A DNA stretch of 64,000 nucleotides from Ascidia mentula (lineage: Eukaryota; Chordata; Ascidiacea; Phlebobranchia; Ascidiidae): NCBI GenBank assembly GCA_947561715.1, contig OX387198.1, positions 434,001 to 498,000 on the forward strand, given 5' to 3'. Of this stretch, positions 22,997 through 35,057 are shown in pieces. Positions within the stretch are counted from its first letter, which is position 1, and each line of letters opens with the position of its first letter. The notes under the pieces were generated by a model. That model worked only from the letters and a program-made list of their open reading frames with translations, ran no database searches and was not told where the DNA came from. A program made the position numbers and the translations under genes.

Positions 22997-23627
22997 TGTA
23001 ACATACGTCACAGAAACCAGTGTTTGAATTGCGTAATGTTTTGCGCGCAGCTTTGCTCATGTAATGCATAATCCCATAATGTGACCCAAATGATTTAGCC
23101 ATCGAATGTTCTCGAGTAAAATAATACAAGGAGGATCAACTCCTTCAGCTAGTGTGCAACAGAATGTGTGAACAAGCGACTGCTAGTACAGCACGCGTGA
23201 ATCATCTATATCCGCTCCCACAGATAATCTTGATGTGTACTGTATTTTATGTTCCTGCAATATATTACTCATGATATCACGTGACATTATTGACCAATCA
23301 GCTCTCATAATGGAGAGCGTTAAAGAGCCCAGTTGAGACCGGTAAATTCATTCTATTCTATTTGATTCTACTTGATTCTATTTGATTCCATTCGATTCTA
23401 CTTGTTATATCGTATTACTGTTACACTGCTAATATTACTGAGACTCTACAAGCTATTCGCCGGCTTGGGATTTATTCCCATAGCCTGATAATAAACTGTT
23501 TATTTGGAATCAGCGGTTTGCTGGTGAGAACGAGGCAGAAGCAGATTTAACAATCGAAGAGACTCAATAACCGCTCAGGCCATCGAGACACTGTTAAATA
23601 TCTCTGAGACCCTTGGAGTTATTTACA
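22997..23627 (+). repeat. 5' LTR
   Basis: 631 bp, TG...CA ends. It contains a CCAAT box (GACCAATCAG near 23291), a short hairpin GCTCTC/GAGAGC, a run of TTTGATTCTA-like repeats and AATAAA near 23490. The sequence after it (TGCCCCGTCTTCGG a few bases in) may be the primer-binding site, but I cannot assign a tRNA. Confidence 0.9.
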
Positions 23628-23653
23628 ATAGTGCCCCGTCTTCGGCAACTCCC

Positions 23654-24094
23654 TTGAGATCAGAAAGAAGAAGCAGACGTGTTTCACCAGCCAGTACACC
23701 AAGATACCCGGCAAACCGACGACGCAGCCCGTACAACTCCAGGCGACCAGCACGCCAAACCAGAAGCCCAGGTGACAATCTGTCTCCAACTTCTCAAATA
23801 TTTTTTGACCAGGAACTCCAGCTCTATTCCCGGCCGCGCAACCACTCAACCTTGGCCCCCCTCTTGGCAAGCGCACTTAGGCGCCGAAGACAATCATCTG
23901 GAAGTAAGGAACCTTCTACACCTCCCCCACGCAACATCAGGACCAAATCACGTTCACCACTTGGACCAGCGGACTCGTTTCCACAACAAGGAAGACGCCC
24001 CACTCAACATCTTGGAACCCAACAGCACAGCAAAGGAGATCGGAACAACCCCAGCAATTCTGCCCAACGAGAGGTAGAATACCTTCGACAATAA
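23654..24094 (+). CDS. Arg/Ser/Pro-rich leader reading frame of the LTR element
   Basis: 146 codons open between the 5' LTR and gag. The product would be strongly basic (RSERRSRRVSPAS at the start) and without a recognised domain. A second frame (23679-24077) is also open over the same DNA and would give an unrelated protein. GC content is higher than in the gag part. It may be an accessory or leader protein, a displaced piece of another element, or non-coding. I cannot decide from sequence. Confidence 0.3.
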   Translation: MRSERRSRRVSPASTPRYPANRRRSPYNSRRPARQTRSPGDNLSPTSQIFFDQELQLYSRPRNHSTLAPLLASALRRRRQSSGSKEPSTPPPRNIRTKSRSPLGPADSFPQQGRRPTQHLGTQQHSKGDRNNPSNSAQREVEYLRQ

Positions 24095-24603
24095 CAAAAA
24101 CGAATAATTCAAAAACTATAATCGCTCGCACACGCATTTAATTGTTCATTGATAACCGACTTTTTATTGCATGATCATTTTTTTCAATGTGCATATTGTG
24201 TTTCACCCCTTTAAAAGCCTAATAGCTCCCATAAGACCTAGGTCGCTAGGGAAATTTTTATAAACTTACATAGTTTAGCGCCAATTGTTTGTCCGGCATA
24301 ACGGTTTGTCACTACCAATAGGAAACCATAATAATTACAGACTGCTAACGCAAAAGCCTGTTGTTTTTGGCAATTACAAATTAATGCAAACGCCTGTTGT
24401 TTCGGCATTTGCAACCCATCTTCCCCAAGCCAGCATATTGCTCCAGTCGCCATTTTTTTATCAACCTTAGTGTTGGGTTTAAACCCAACAAACTTGTAAC
24501 AACCACGTTGAGTAAATTCATAAAGGAAGCCACTTTTTCGCCGGTAAGTAAGCGCACACGCAGTAAAACAGTAACCCCATTATCCCCAAGCCAAACCGTC
24601 GCC

Positions 24604-25632
24604 ATGTCAACAAGCGAAGCAGAAATTCCCATAGTTTCGCCGCGTAGTGTGTCATCGGAAACAAATCCGTCAAGTCCCCCGGCGCACAATCACGATAACG
24701 CCGCAAATGAAGCGCAACTACAGCCGATGGTAAAACAAAATTTCCAGCTCGCTAGATTTTGGCCCAATGCCCAAAGCCATACGCAATACTTCCAATATGC
24801 CGACAGACAATTTCAGAAAAAGGCAATTACATCCGATTCTGACAAATTTGATTTTTTGTTGAAAAGTTTTTCGAAAGAGCAAACGTTCCAGTTCCAGAAT
24901 TTAATTTCGCAGGCCTCTGTAACTGATACGCCGTATACTACCCTTAAGAAGGCAATAATTAAGCAAGCTACCGGATTGGGCGCCCAAATTTGGCAGACGG
25001 ACATTTCAAACCTTATCCAACTCCCCAACGAATTCCCAAGTGTTTATTTAAATCGTTTGGCAAACGCCTGTGCTGAAAACCCGCATACTAATCCGTTAGC
25101 ACGAAAATTAGTGTTAAACGAATTTCTGCAACGCATGCCGACAGAAATTCAAACCTTGATTAAGTCACAAAATCCTGATACTTCGCTAGAAGACATTGGA
25201 ATTTTAGCAGATCGAATTTCAGATACCAACCCCAATGCGCCAAGCGACCACACGCAGCCAAATGAAATGCAACGTTTAACAAGCCAGCTACAGGAATTGT
25301 TGACTACGTTTCAATCTTCAGCTACAGGACAGGGAACGCTAAAACCGAATTATTCTGATCGCCAAAATTATCAATCTTACAACAGGCAAGCACAACCGTT
25401 CAGGCGTAACGCATTTCAGCCACGTAATACAGAACCGCAACGCGCGACCGGAAGCTCTTCTCAGCTGTTTCAGCAGCCGCAGCAGTACAGTACGTCACAG
25501 CAGCCGAGCAAGCCATTTTCCGGATATCCCCCAAATAGACAGCGTTATAACTCAGACTTGTGTTTTTATCACGCGCGTTTTGGTCCCCGTGCAAATAAAT
25601 GCACTCCCCCTTGCCAATGGAAAGGCAATTAA
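24604..25632 (+). CDS. gag: Gag polyprotein, Ty3/Gypsy type (342 aa)
   Basis: The ATG at 24604 (MSTSEAEIP) is preferred; the frame is open from 24397. The central part has the pattern of animal Gypsy capsids: FWPNAQSHTQYFQYADRQF, then KFDFLLKSF, then LNEFLQRMPTEIQTLI and LEDIGILADRIS. Next comes a Gln/Asn/Pro-rich linker. The C-terminus LCFYHARFGPRANKCTPPC matches the metal-binding end (CxYHxxFG...C..PC) typical of Gag in several invertebrate Gypsy elements, in place of a CCHC knuckle. It would package element RNA. The frame is complete. Pol would normally follow here but does not. Confidence 0.85.
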   Translation: MSTSEAEIPIVSPRSVSSETNPSSPPAHNHDNAANEAQLQPMVKQNFQLARFWPNAQSHTQYFQYADRQFQKKAITSDSDKFDFLLKSFSKEQTFQFQNLISQASVTDTPYTTLKKAIIKQATGLGAQIWQTDISNLIQLPNEFPSVYLNRLANACAENPHTNPLARKLVLNEFLQRMPTEIQTLIKSQNPDTSLEDIGILADRISDTNPNAPSDHTQPNEMQRLTSQLQELLTTFQSSATGQGTLKPNYSDRQNYQSYNRQAQPFRRNAFQPRNTEPQRATGSSSQLFQQPQQYSTSQQPSKPFSGYPPNRQRYNSDLCFYHARFGPRANKCTPPCQWKGN

Positions 25633-25649
25633 CAAGACATCCCTCCTTG

Positions 25650-27018
25650 TACATAATTCTATTATTAACCATGTTTTGGTGCACTGGCACAACTAACCTT
25701 GATTTCAATTTGCGAATTTGTTCGCCGCAACAAGTTGCGGAATACGAGATATTCCCCCGGAAACCTGCCATCGCCACCTGCTCAACATGACCAAAAACTG
25801 CCATGTTAATGTTTTCCGTCTTGATAGAAATTTAAAGGAAATTCCAGCCATATCATGTCCCGCTGTAGAAATAATTACTACAGACACTTATTACTTTTTT
25901 GGAGCACAAACATCCCACTCCATACGATTTTGTCCAGCCCAAATATCAGGCACTATTACGCCCGCCTGCTGAGGCAATGCCGACTGCTATTGGTTTTTAC
26001 CTAAACGATTTAAATGATCAATTACGATCAAGTTTCCAACACCTGAATGCTGATGCATCTTACCTAGAATGTTAACTGCAATCTTATCTCTCGTTGCTAC
26101 TTGCAACTAACGCGCGCATTAACCTCTCTCTTACTTTATCATTACTCACGGGACAACAGAAAGCAGCCATTACTGGAGAAACTATCACAGAGATAGGCTG
26201 CACGTACCGAAATGTACGCATACGCTCTTTACAATACATTAATGTGTATGCGACCTCCATTGTTTACCGAATTAGCAGGGCCCGCTAAATCGAAGCAAAC
26301 CAAGTGGCAGCTGTATTCTAAAAGAGAATTACACTCAAAGGTACAGTTTGTAGAGCACTACCAACCTAATAGGATTTTTCACTTGAAAATACAAGGAAAA
26401 ATCTTTCGGTTGATTAATTGCACAATGTCCCCGCAATTGCTTCCTATAATGAAGTCGATTAAGTAAGATAACTTTATCGAAGCTTCCAACATTCTATAGA
26501 ATGTCCCTGTAGGAACCCCTCATTACCCGCTGAGGGATCTAGACTCAATTCTTGCGTCACTGGCACAGACCAAACGGCAGAATGAACGCTTAGACTCGTA
26601 TTTTGGAGGCAAAAGGACTTCTCCAAAACGTCGGATGTGGCAAACTTGCGCATTTTCAAGCAGCATCCATTCAGTACTTAAACAAACGTTATTAATGACA
26701 CTCTCCTCTATAACAGACCCATTTTGGAGCAGTATTTTGGCTATTTTAGTCATTTTATCCTTAATTTGGGGTGTCATATTAACAGGCTTTGCAATTAAGC
26801 ATGTCTGGCTACGCCTATACCCACGTGTAAGACCAACTATTGCTCATTATATAGCACGGGCTCGGACAAACTTAAATCCCTTCAATAGGAATGCACCAGG
26901 TAACGAACCTGAAGCAGCAGTACAAAACGAGGCTGAAAATAATCCCTTGCATGAATTGTACCCTGATTTACAAAATGTAAATGCCCAGCAAGAACCAGCC
27001 GCACCTCCCACTACATAG
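25650..27018 (+). pseudogene. Env-like remnant of the LTR element
   Basis: Several short frames in different phases read like pieces of a retroelement envelope glycoprotein: a hydrophobic leader (near 25655-25680), a Cys-containing piece (about 25720-25972), helical-looking pieces (about 26094-26466) and a final frame 26635-27018. The last has a long hydrophobic segment (FWSSILAILVILSLIWGVIL) followed by a basic, then Pro/Asn-rich tail, as expected for a membrane anchor with cytoplasmic tail. Stops and frame changes break it, so it is not functional as it stands. The assignment rests on layout and position before the 3' LTR, not on a named family match. Confidence 0.5.
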
Positions 27019-27282
27019 GCGCATGGCCCTATCCATAAATCTTCTCGCATTGTTATCACCCCCACGACATGGTAATGACCCTTTGTGTATTCGCATGTCA
27101 TTGCACATTTGTTGTGACTTTTCCTTGTGCACCATTATAACCGAGATTTCTCTATTAATAACATACCAAATTTGCGTATTATATCATTTTTTTTCGCACC
27201 CACCATTTGCAATTTACTCGTTCAATCGCCTTAACAACCTTTTAATCGCCCACAGCTGATGTTATATTCATCACCTGCAAAT

Positions 27283-27297
27283 CTGGGGGGAAGTACT
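27283..27297 (+). other. Polypurine tract before 3' LTR
   Basis: TGGGGGGAAGTACT lies directly before the 3' LTR start, the expected plus-strand primer site. Confidence 0.6.
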
Positions 27298-27928
27298 TGT
27301 AACATACGTCACAGAAACCAGTGTTTGAATTGCGTAATGTTTTGCGCGAAGCTTTGCACATGTAATGCATAATCCCATAATGTGACCCAAATGATTTAGC
27401 CATCGAATGTTCTCGAGTAAAATAATACAAGGAGGATCAACTCCTTCAGCTAGTGTGCAACAGAATGTGTGAACAAGCGACTGCTAGTACAGCACGCGTG
27501 AATCATCTATATCCGCTCCCACAGATAATCTTGATGTGTACTGTATTTTATGTTCCTGCAATATATTACTCATGATATCACGTGACATTATTGACCAATC
27601 AGCTCTCATAATGGAGAGCGTTAAAGAGCCCAGTTGAGACCGGTAAATTCATTCTATTCTATTTGATTCTACTTGATTCTATTTGATTCCATTCGATTCT
27701 ACTTGTTATATCGTATTACTGTTACACTGCTAATATTACTGAGACTCTACAAGCTATTCGCCGGCTTGGGATTTATTCCCATAGCCTGATAATAAACTGT
27801 TTATTTGGAATCAGCGGTTTGCTGGTGAGAACGAGGCAGAAGCAGATTTAACAATCGAAGAGACTCAATAACCGCTCAGGCCATCGAGACACTGTTAAAT
27901 ATCTCTGAGACCCTTGGAGTTATTTACA
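27298..27928 (+). repeat. 3' LTR
   Basis: 631 bp, the same as the 5' LTR except two visible substitutions near its start (GCGAAGC for GCGCAGC; GCACATG for GCTCATG). It is followed by CTAT and then by array sequence equal to 6751 onward. Confidence 0.92.
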
Positions 27929-27932
27929 CTAT

Positions 27933-29066
27933 GAACTTTAAATGCGGTATTCCGAATTCTGTACAACAACATTTATTGCCAAAAAGTTAAACCAATAAAC
28001 TAGCAGAGGAAACAATTTCATGGACACTTATTTGAAATGGATTAGTTACGGGGAAGTTAATACGACAAATAAAATTATCGATATCACTTTTCATTAAAAA
28101 GTCATTCTTCAAAAACACAGAAGGGAAATGTTGAAAATAGTTGGTACACACAATAAAGTACAGTTTTTCAACGCATCAACTGCACAGTTTGACTTATGAC
28201 ATTTCATTGGCAGTTTGTAAATTTAATGATATTTAAGCATTGACTGTGCGACTTCATTGATTTTTATGCATATTTTAATCTATAAAACACGTAAAGTCTA
28301 ATCATAAAAAGGCAGCTAAAATACACCAAGATGTTCAATTGCACAGTCAGTTATCTACATAACATAAGCATTTCAAATAAAAAGTATTGAGCTTGGGAAC
28401 AACTTAAAATACTTTGGATCACAACATAAATACATGTTTACATACAAAAATGTGCCATGTTAAGAAAATGGAATGTGCCATAAACAAATTATATTTTCTA
28501 CAATGAGCAGAACATGCATCAATTCATCAACGAAATCTAGCTTTGCAAAAAAACAAACATATTGCATATAAACAATAGTGGTGAAAATACTACAGATTTT
28601 TTTGTTAAAACAAATACATGGGAAGGGAAACACTAAAAACGCTTTCTCAATCAATACAACATCACACTTTTCACAAACAAAGATTTCATATCTGACAAGA
28701 AACCGGACCAATGTGGTTTCTTGCCAAACGTTAGGCAAACCAACAGAAGATGGTAACATGTGTTTTCTTCACAGGGTTCAAGATGTTGTTTGTGGTGTTA
28801 AGTAAGTAGGTGAATGGGAAGTTGGAAATCTACACAATTATCGAAAGCCCAAGTTGGCGGCATAGGCTGTCAAAACAGCCTTCTATGAATGTTGGGTAAG
28901 CTTATGTATGCCATGTTATGTAGGCTTATGTTAAAGTCAGTTGTTCTTATCATGATTTGCAGGTTCAAGCTAAACAGAAGATAAAGCAGTTGTAAAATTG
29001 TTGTATGGAACTACAAACAAACAGAATATTAGAAAATCTTTGCTTTAAGAACAAAACTTCAAAAAC
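27933..29066. other. 3' flank of the deleted A gene
   Basis: Equivalent of 6750-7859. It keeps the TTTATT (minus-strand AATAAA) near 27970 and the repeated 28460-28805 stretch, whose overlapping frames on both strands are not consistent among copies. No gene is supported. Confidence 0.45.
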
Positions 29067-29210
29067 TTATTTTTGTGATTTTAAAATTATTTTTCCTTTC
29101 TTTGTTTTGTATTTTATGGGGCCTTGTGCAAGTAGGAGTTTTTGAGCAAAACCCGGGGCCAGATATGGTTTGCTTGGACCAGGGCCTGATCCCTTGCCAT
29201 CATTTCCATG
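29067..29210 (-). pseudogene. Remnant of a deleted type-A adhesion GPCR (A-del)
   Basis: Only the last 48 codons of exon 11 remain (ending KGKIILKSQK stop), matching A2 7860 onward. At 29201-29210 the sequence CATTTCCATG leads directly into module U sequence normally found just upstream of an A gene (compare 16036 onward). All other exons, about 8 kb, are gone. Confidence 0.88.
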
Positions 29211-31221
29211 GGGCAAATCACCTCATCATTACATAAATGATTCGCTTCGTACGAATTATATTTCTGTAACAAACTGCGTGACGTCTCAGCCATTGCGCGG
29301 ATCACTAATGAATTGCCATATTACGTCATTAAATTTGTCCACATATAAACAGTCAGCATTATAAATATCTCTAAAAAGATCAAAATTTTTTGGGTGCGTC
29401 ATTGTAACGTTTAAGGATATTATGGATGAGCGCTTCGCTGGTTTATAAATACTTGAAACCACAGATCTAAGCAATGAGCAGGTGCTGTACGGCGTAAATA
29501 TCAACATTGCTGCACCTCTTGTTGTACGGCGACTAACCTCAGGCTTCAAACTGATCTACAGTCGCAATTCACTGCGTATTCATTCAGTACCTTGCGTAAA
29601 CTCGTGTGGCTTCAGTCTCGTTGCGTTGAAAATTTAGCTGGAATGTTGATGACGTGAAAGGAACATCGCGCGTGTTTTCGGTATTTCTTTACTTAAATCC
29701 GCTCCTATTACCTCGCATTGTTATATTTTTGAATCGCGTTTTCGTGTTTTCTAAATGTCTCCATTGTTACGTCACTTGAATCTGACGGAAGCGCTCTCAT
29801 TGACATTTCGTCTCATCGCAGTTGGAAACAAAGCCACCATATTTGATCGCAGTAAAGTTCAATCTATTACACGAGTAGCCACCTCTGTAAACCGCTATGA
29901 CTTGTCACTACCTTTCTGCACACTCTGCACATTACAAAGGTAAATGTATTGCACAAATGTACAGAAATCAACGGAAAGTCGTCGGTAAACAATGAACACT
30001 TTACAGAGCTTCAAAAAATATCATGCGATATAAAGTTGACAGAATCAAATTAAGCGGAACAATATCTTCGAACGCTGTACAGGATAACGTATCAATCCGC
30101 ATTGCGTTAAATGATCACAACATTATTCATACACAAACATCATAAACATTTGGTTTTGAGTTTTTCAATGAGATCCAAACAGAATCAGAAACTTCGGAAT
30201 TCTCCAAGATTTTATACAGCCCCAAGTATCCGTAAAAGTGATACAACTGAATTATCAAAACAATACGTGTAAGTGCTGTGACAAACTTGTTTGTTTACAG
30301 AAATCAAAGTGGATTTGCTGCAAATAAATTCTGCTCTTCACGTAAGTGAAAGATGTTACACTGGGAAGGAGTCTGTGCAAAGGCTGGACGACATAAGGTT
30401 AAAATCACCCGCATTCGTTTGTTTCATATTCTTAACACAGTTATTGTATACAGTGACGTGACAATGAGCAATATTAGAGAAAATAATGCAGAAGCGCGAT
30501 TACTTCTGGTAGCGTGAATTGTGACGCACGCACTGTCGCATGACGTCATAATTACTGTTTAGAATAGACTGAAAACGCGTTTATTACGTCATATGTACAA
30601 CAATAAGAGTTACAGAGACACACGTGGGCAAACGTCAGATCTGTGCTTATACGAATTCTGCAACATTATGGAAAAATTAAGAGATGGGATGATTTGAACC
30701 AACGGAATATTTTCTTATTTCAATTAATCTGTTCTTCTGACACAATTAAACGTATACTTTACCAATGTTAAGCCCGCTATTCGTCTTCATTAAGTTAATG
30801 GATCAGATTTGGTTGTAAAAATAGGAATAATTGCCAGGAACCAAAACAGACACAGTTTGCTTGGCCATGTGTGTTGTACTGTAGTTTGTCTCCAGGTAAT
30901 AAGCGTTGCTCGCATTTCGCATTGACAATAATTTACCAACGAAACATTTGCAAATTAATTTAACATCGGTTGTATAGACTTTTGTCCCTAATAATGGTTA
31001 GGATTATTTGACGATAACACTGGAAAGTGCGTATTTCTATAAAAATAAATGCATGTTTTTAAACCGAAATTCAACATTTTGTTGCGGTAAGTGCTAAAAT
31101 GTGGAAAAGAAAAATTAAAATCCAATCACAATCATCACGAAACAATTCTGCCATGCATTTTCAAACGAAATTTTTCTGACGGGGATTGGATGTTGATTTT
31201 CTCGCCAACTCGTGCCGGTAT
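29211..31221. other. Upstream module U, copy 3 (shortened)
   Basis: Starts at the deletion join and runs to Bfrag3. Compared with copies 1 and 2 it lacks its own start exon and part of the 1690-1880 equivalent (near 30260). The conserved CRE-bearing block remains at 30512-30642 although there is no gene left for it to drive. Confidence 0.55.
30512..30642. promoter_or_regulatory. Conserved CRE-bearing block, copy 3 (orphan)
   Basis: Near-identical to the other four copies, with TGACGTCA intact. The type-A gene it would serve has been deleted. Confidence 0.35.
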
Positions 31222-32107
31222 TTACGAAGCTACGGTGGTGGAGTAAGTGCTTGTGAGTCTTTGTGACTTGGATGGATCATCAGACGAATATCGGAGCTTG
31301 ATCCTGTCGTAGGATCGACCGACCGCCTCCTTCACCTCGGTTGCCAGCACACAATAAACCAAGAGAAGGAAGAATCCCTGGAGTCCGTTCAGGATGACGT
31401 TTATGTACATAAATACCACAGATGCTTCGTACGGTTGAACACCTGTTGTAATAAAGAAACATGTGTGTAGGAAGTAGAAGGTTTGCAGGCATCGCACCCT
31501 AGATGGATCAGTCACTTTCCCCGACATTACTACGAAGTTGAATTAAATTATAAACAGGTTTGGCTGTGATTAAAGAACAAAAAACTGGATCAATTTGAAA
31601 ACCAAAGACCCCTGGCAGGAAATATATTTTTCTCAATAAAAAACCACCATCTGAGCTGTCCCCAGATCGTTTTGTGGAATTTAACATATAGTTATACAGA
31701 CTTGGCTGTTTTGCCAAAAGAAAATTCACAAAAATCACTAATTGATGTTGGCCAGCATAAACAATTACGTAAACGTGTGGCGTCATAGAATGCCTATTGT
31801 GTGAAGCGAAATAAATTGGAATCGGAACAAAGAAACTTGTGAAGAATGCAAAGATGAGGGGAACACCCAGAACAGGGAACAACATGAGGAAAACTTTCAT
31901 GGCTGCTCCGATGTTTTCAACATTTCCACGTTAATCACTTCCAGATGGTGTCAGTTCCAGATGACGCGCGCTGCTATTATGACGTTTGCAAGGTATATGA
32001 CGGCCATTGGAATGAACACAGACGCGAGCAAAGCGTTGTATTCGTTTCCCACCCAGCAGCGAAGATATTCCCGGAACTGATCAGATTGACTTTGGTCCAT
32101 GTAACGT
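31222..32107 (-). pseudogene. Adhesion GPCR type B 3' fragment (Bfrag3)
   Basis: Exon 11 (31222-31442) is intact. The exon 10 remnant runs from about 31840 to 32107 and ends at the same receptor/transporter join as Bfrag2. It is more damaged: about 25 bp are missing near 31956 (frameshift in the loop between TM5 and TM6) and 3 bp are lost at the exon 10 donor near 31834, which spoils the GTAAG consensus. Clearly non-functional. Confidence 0.88.
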
Positions 32108-35057
32108 CAACTCATGCCATATTTTGTCATGGAAATCTTACACGAATTCCCAGGACTTCCAGGACTCTACATCTCTAGCGCCTTTAGTGGCACGTTAAGG
32201 TGTGAAATTTAAGCCATATGTTTTTGGCAAGGTCATTTGTGTGCATCAAGGTCATATGTTATTGTATGACGAAATCACAATTAACTATAAATACTTTGTC
32301 ACACGTGGTAACAATTGGTTCATCTTTGAACAAATTCGTTCACCTTTGTATTTTTTTAGCACGGTTTCTTCAGCCATCAACGCTATGGCAGCGGTGACAT
32401 TACAGGATTATGTCAAACCTTTCAAAAATATTTCAGTTGCAAAAGAAATTTGGATCTCCAAAGTAAGTTGAAACAAAATCATTTGTATTTTGCGCAAAAA
32501 CAAAATTCTATGCGAAAAAATAATCCACACAAAACAAATAAAGTGACAAGGGCAACATTAAAACCATAAGTATTTACAAACACCTTCATTATTATAACAC
32601 AGCATCACTATCACGTCTTAGATTTGGCAGCGTAACAATCGTAATATTAAATACTGTTATGTGGTTTGTATTGACCAAGAAACTTACCGTAATTTACGGA
32701 CCATAAAGCGCAATTTAAATCCTTTTTTTTCCCATAAATTGATCGTGCGCCTTATAAGCCGGTGCGCCTAATGTATGGATCAAGTAGTGCTTTATTGTCT
32801 ACACTCAAAACCAGTACCGATACTATTATTATATAATAAACTTTATACGGTAACCCATACTCCTTAAAATACGTTGCGTTCTATAGCCCGGCTTATGTAT
32901 GAACAAAAAACTAATCAAAGCAATTTATTGACAGCGCGCCTTATAATCGGGTGCGCTTTATGGTCCGTAAAATACGGTAGTTGAAAACTTCAAGATCCAA
33001 ATCACACTGTTTTAAGTTGTTGTTCAGTTTCTGGTTGTGTTTTACGGTTGCGCGTGCCTCGCCGTGGTTGGTCTCGTCGCACACCTGGGAGATATTCTTA
33101 TTGCAGCTCTGAGTGTTAACGGGGTCATTATGGGACCAAGCCTGGGGCTTTTTACAATGGGTTGGGGATTTCCCTGGGTTAACTCAGTGGTGGGTATTGT
33201 TTTTCGTACAAACAGTGTAGCCTAATGCAAAAAAAAACATTGCTCTAACGTGGTTTTGTTACAACGCAATAGTTTCGTTTACACGTAACACTTGCAGTAA
33301 CTTGATGTCGATAACATAAAGATAATATTTACAACCGAGTACCAGATTCTACTATAATATCAAAGAGCAAATCATAGTCTCATGTGTTTTTTAATTCCTG
33401 CCCTAACATTTAATATTTCCCCAACCTACTTCAACCAAATATACCAGACTATAAACAAGATAACTAACGCTTTTTGGCTGTACCAATGCGTTTTTCTATT
33501 TACCTTTTTGTTGGATAAATCCATTTGTGCGATATTGTCGATTCATAGACAAATTCACAAACAACTCTGCTGCACTTTGAATAAACAGACGGATACAAAC
33601 AGTGCCGTTGCGCTATAACATTTAGTTACATTCAAATTAAATTCCTTTGAAACTTCTTCATTCCATTGCCAGGGTGCAATAAGTGGAGTGGTTGCGGGAA
33701 TTGCTGCCACAACCACGTGTGTGATCGGGAAACCACTTTATCCGATCCCAAACTACTACACAAGGAAGTTGGATCTGCAAATATCTGGTTGTGTGTTGGA
33801 CGATATGAACACGACGTATGCCAACATAAGTGGTTTGTATAAACTTGTGTTTTCCTGTCTGTCCAGGTTGTACGCGAGAACCATTGACGAACTGTTTAGC
33901 GCACACAACTTTTCCTCTCTATTCAAAAGTTACCAAACATTTTCACACTCGTAAATAACTTGTTGCCGATTTTACCAGGCTTAAAATTTAGTCAAATTAA
34001 AACCCTTCTCTGCACCACCAGACCAATTAACACTCTCGTATATTTTCAACTCCAATTTCACAATGTTGTTTCTGGGACGCAAAAAAAACGGTCAAAAATC
34101 TATAATTCATTGTCATAATTTCTAGCAAGAAGTGGGTGCGGTTCGTGGCAAGTAAGTAGAACGCCTATAATTTAAGTCTGGAACCATAGGCAACTAGACT
34201 GCAGGCCGGGCAACCTTTATTGATTTTTGACTAATTGCGCATCTATCACAGGAACGAATGCCAGAGTGGCAACAAGCGACCCTGATAGCATGAACAAATC
34301 AATATCATATAAACACGCACATACACGAACTACTACCATGAACTTTTTGGGCCTTTTTAAGAGTTGTTTTTGATGTTTCAATAATTACATTTTTATCACT
34401 TACATTGCTTTTGTAGTTTTAAACGGAACCACAGACGACCACAACCGACCACTAATAGCCGAAGTGTTTTCCCTGTCGTATGCATATTATCCATGTCTGG
34501 GGTTCCTTGTGGCTGTTCTGGTTGGAAACTTCGTCTCATTTTTGACAGGTTGGGACGAAAACCACGTTTGTTTACCAGGGCTGTACTTTACGATTACAAA
34601 CGATGTTTATTTTAATATGCACCAAACTGGGTACAACCAAACTAAACCACGGCGGTTTTATTACAAGACAGCTCAACTATTCCCAGATGCTGTAGCTTTC
34701 AATGCCCTGTTTGTAATGGAAATCACTACTACACCAGGTCACAAAGTTATTGCCTTGCCTGGATTTCTATGTTACATAGGTTTATATGTGGATCAAGTTT
34801 GGCGAAAACTTTGTGACCCGGGGTAATAGTATCTACCGTTCGTAATCACCACTTTGTATTTTCAAGTGAAAACCCAATAACACATGGTTTCAGCTAACGA
34901 TAGAAACTGTCAGTCGATTACAAACAATCAAACCATAAGTAACGTTTATCGTGTTTGTGTTGCAGGATTTCAAACACCAAGTGAATTGCCACCAGGTGTC
35001 ACTATTGCGTTCTTTGATCATTCGTTATTTCGATGGTTGCCAGAAAAGGTATTGTGA
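32108..35057 (+). pseudogene. SLC5-family symporter 3' fragment (S3)
   Basis: Exons: a0 (5'-truncated) 32108-32199, a 32360-32462, b 33028-33189, c 33673-33832, d 34417-34548, e 34966-35057. All are open in the expected phases, so this is the best-preserved transporter segment, covering roughly the last 245 residues (TM8 or so to the C-terminus). The start of the protein is absent, since a0 is fused head to head to receptor exon 10. Exon d can also be read through into the next intron for about 92 codons. AATAAA is at 35235-35240. It may be transcribed from cryptic promoters, but a working carrier is not possible. Confidence 0.8.
32687..32977. mobile_element. MITE with TA target duplication (copy in S3)
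   Basis: 291-bp copy of the element at 19699-19990 at the same intron position, with the same TA flanks. The insertion therefore predates the duplication that made S2 and S3. Confidence 0.85.

Larger units (their letters stand above)
22997..27928 (+). mobile_element. LTR retrotransposon, gag plus env-like remnants, no pol
   Basis: A 4932-bp element is flanked by the 4-bp duplication CTAT (22993-22996 and 27929-27932); other units keep the empty site. Each LTR is 631 bp, starts TGTAAC and ends TTTACA, and the two differ at only two positions that I can see, so insertion is recent. Internal order: Arg-rich leader, gag, env-like remnants, purine-rich tract. No reverse transcriptase, protease or integrase motif is present and gag is followed by env-like sequence within about 100 bp, so pol has been lost. 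The Gag type and 4-bp duplication fit the Ty3/Gypsy group. It must have been mobilised in trans or deleted after insertion. Confidence 0.9.

Noticed and set aside
23628..23650. Primer-binding site for a specific tRNA
   Set aside because: The bases right after the 5' LTR do not begin with TGG. A partial candidate starts a few bases in, but no tRNA can be named by eye.
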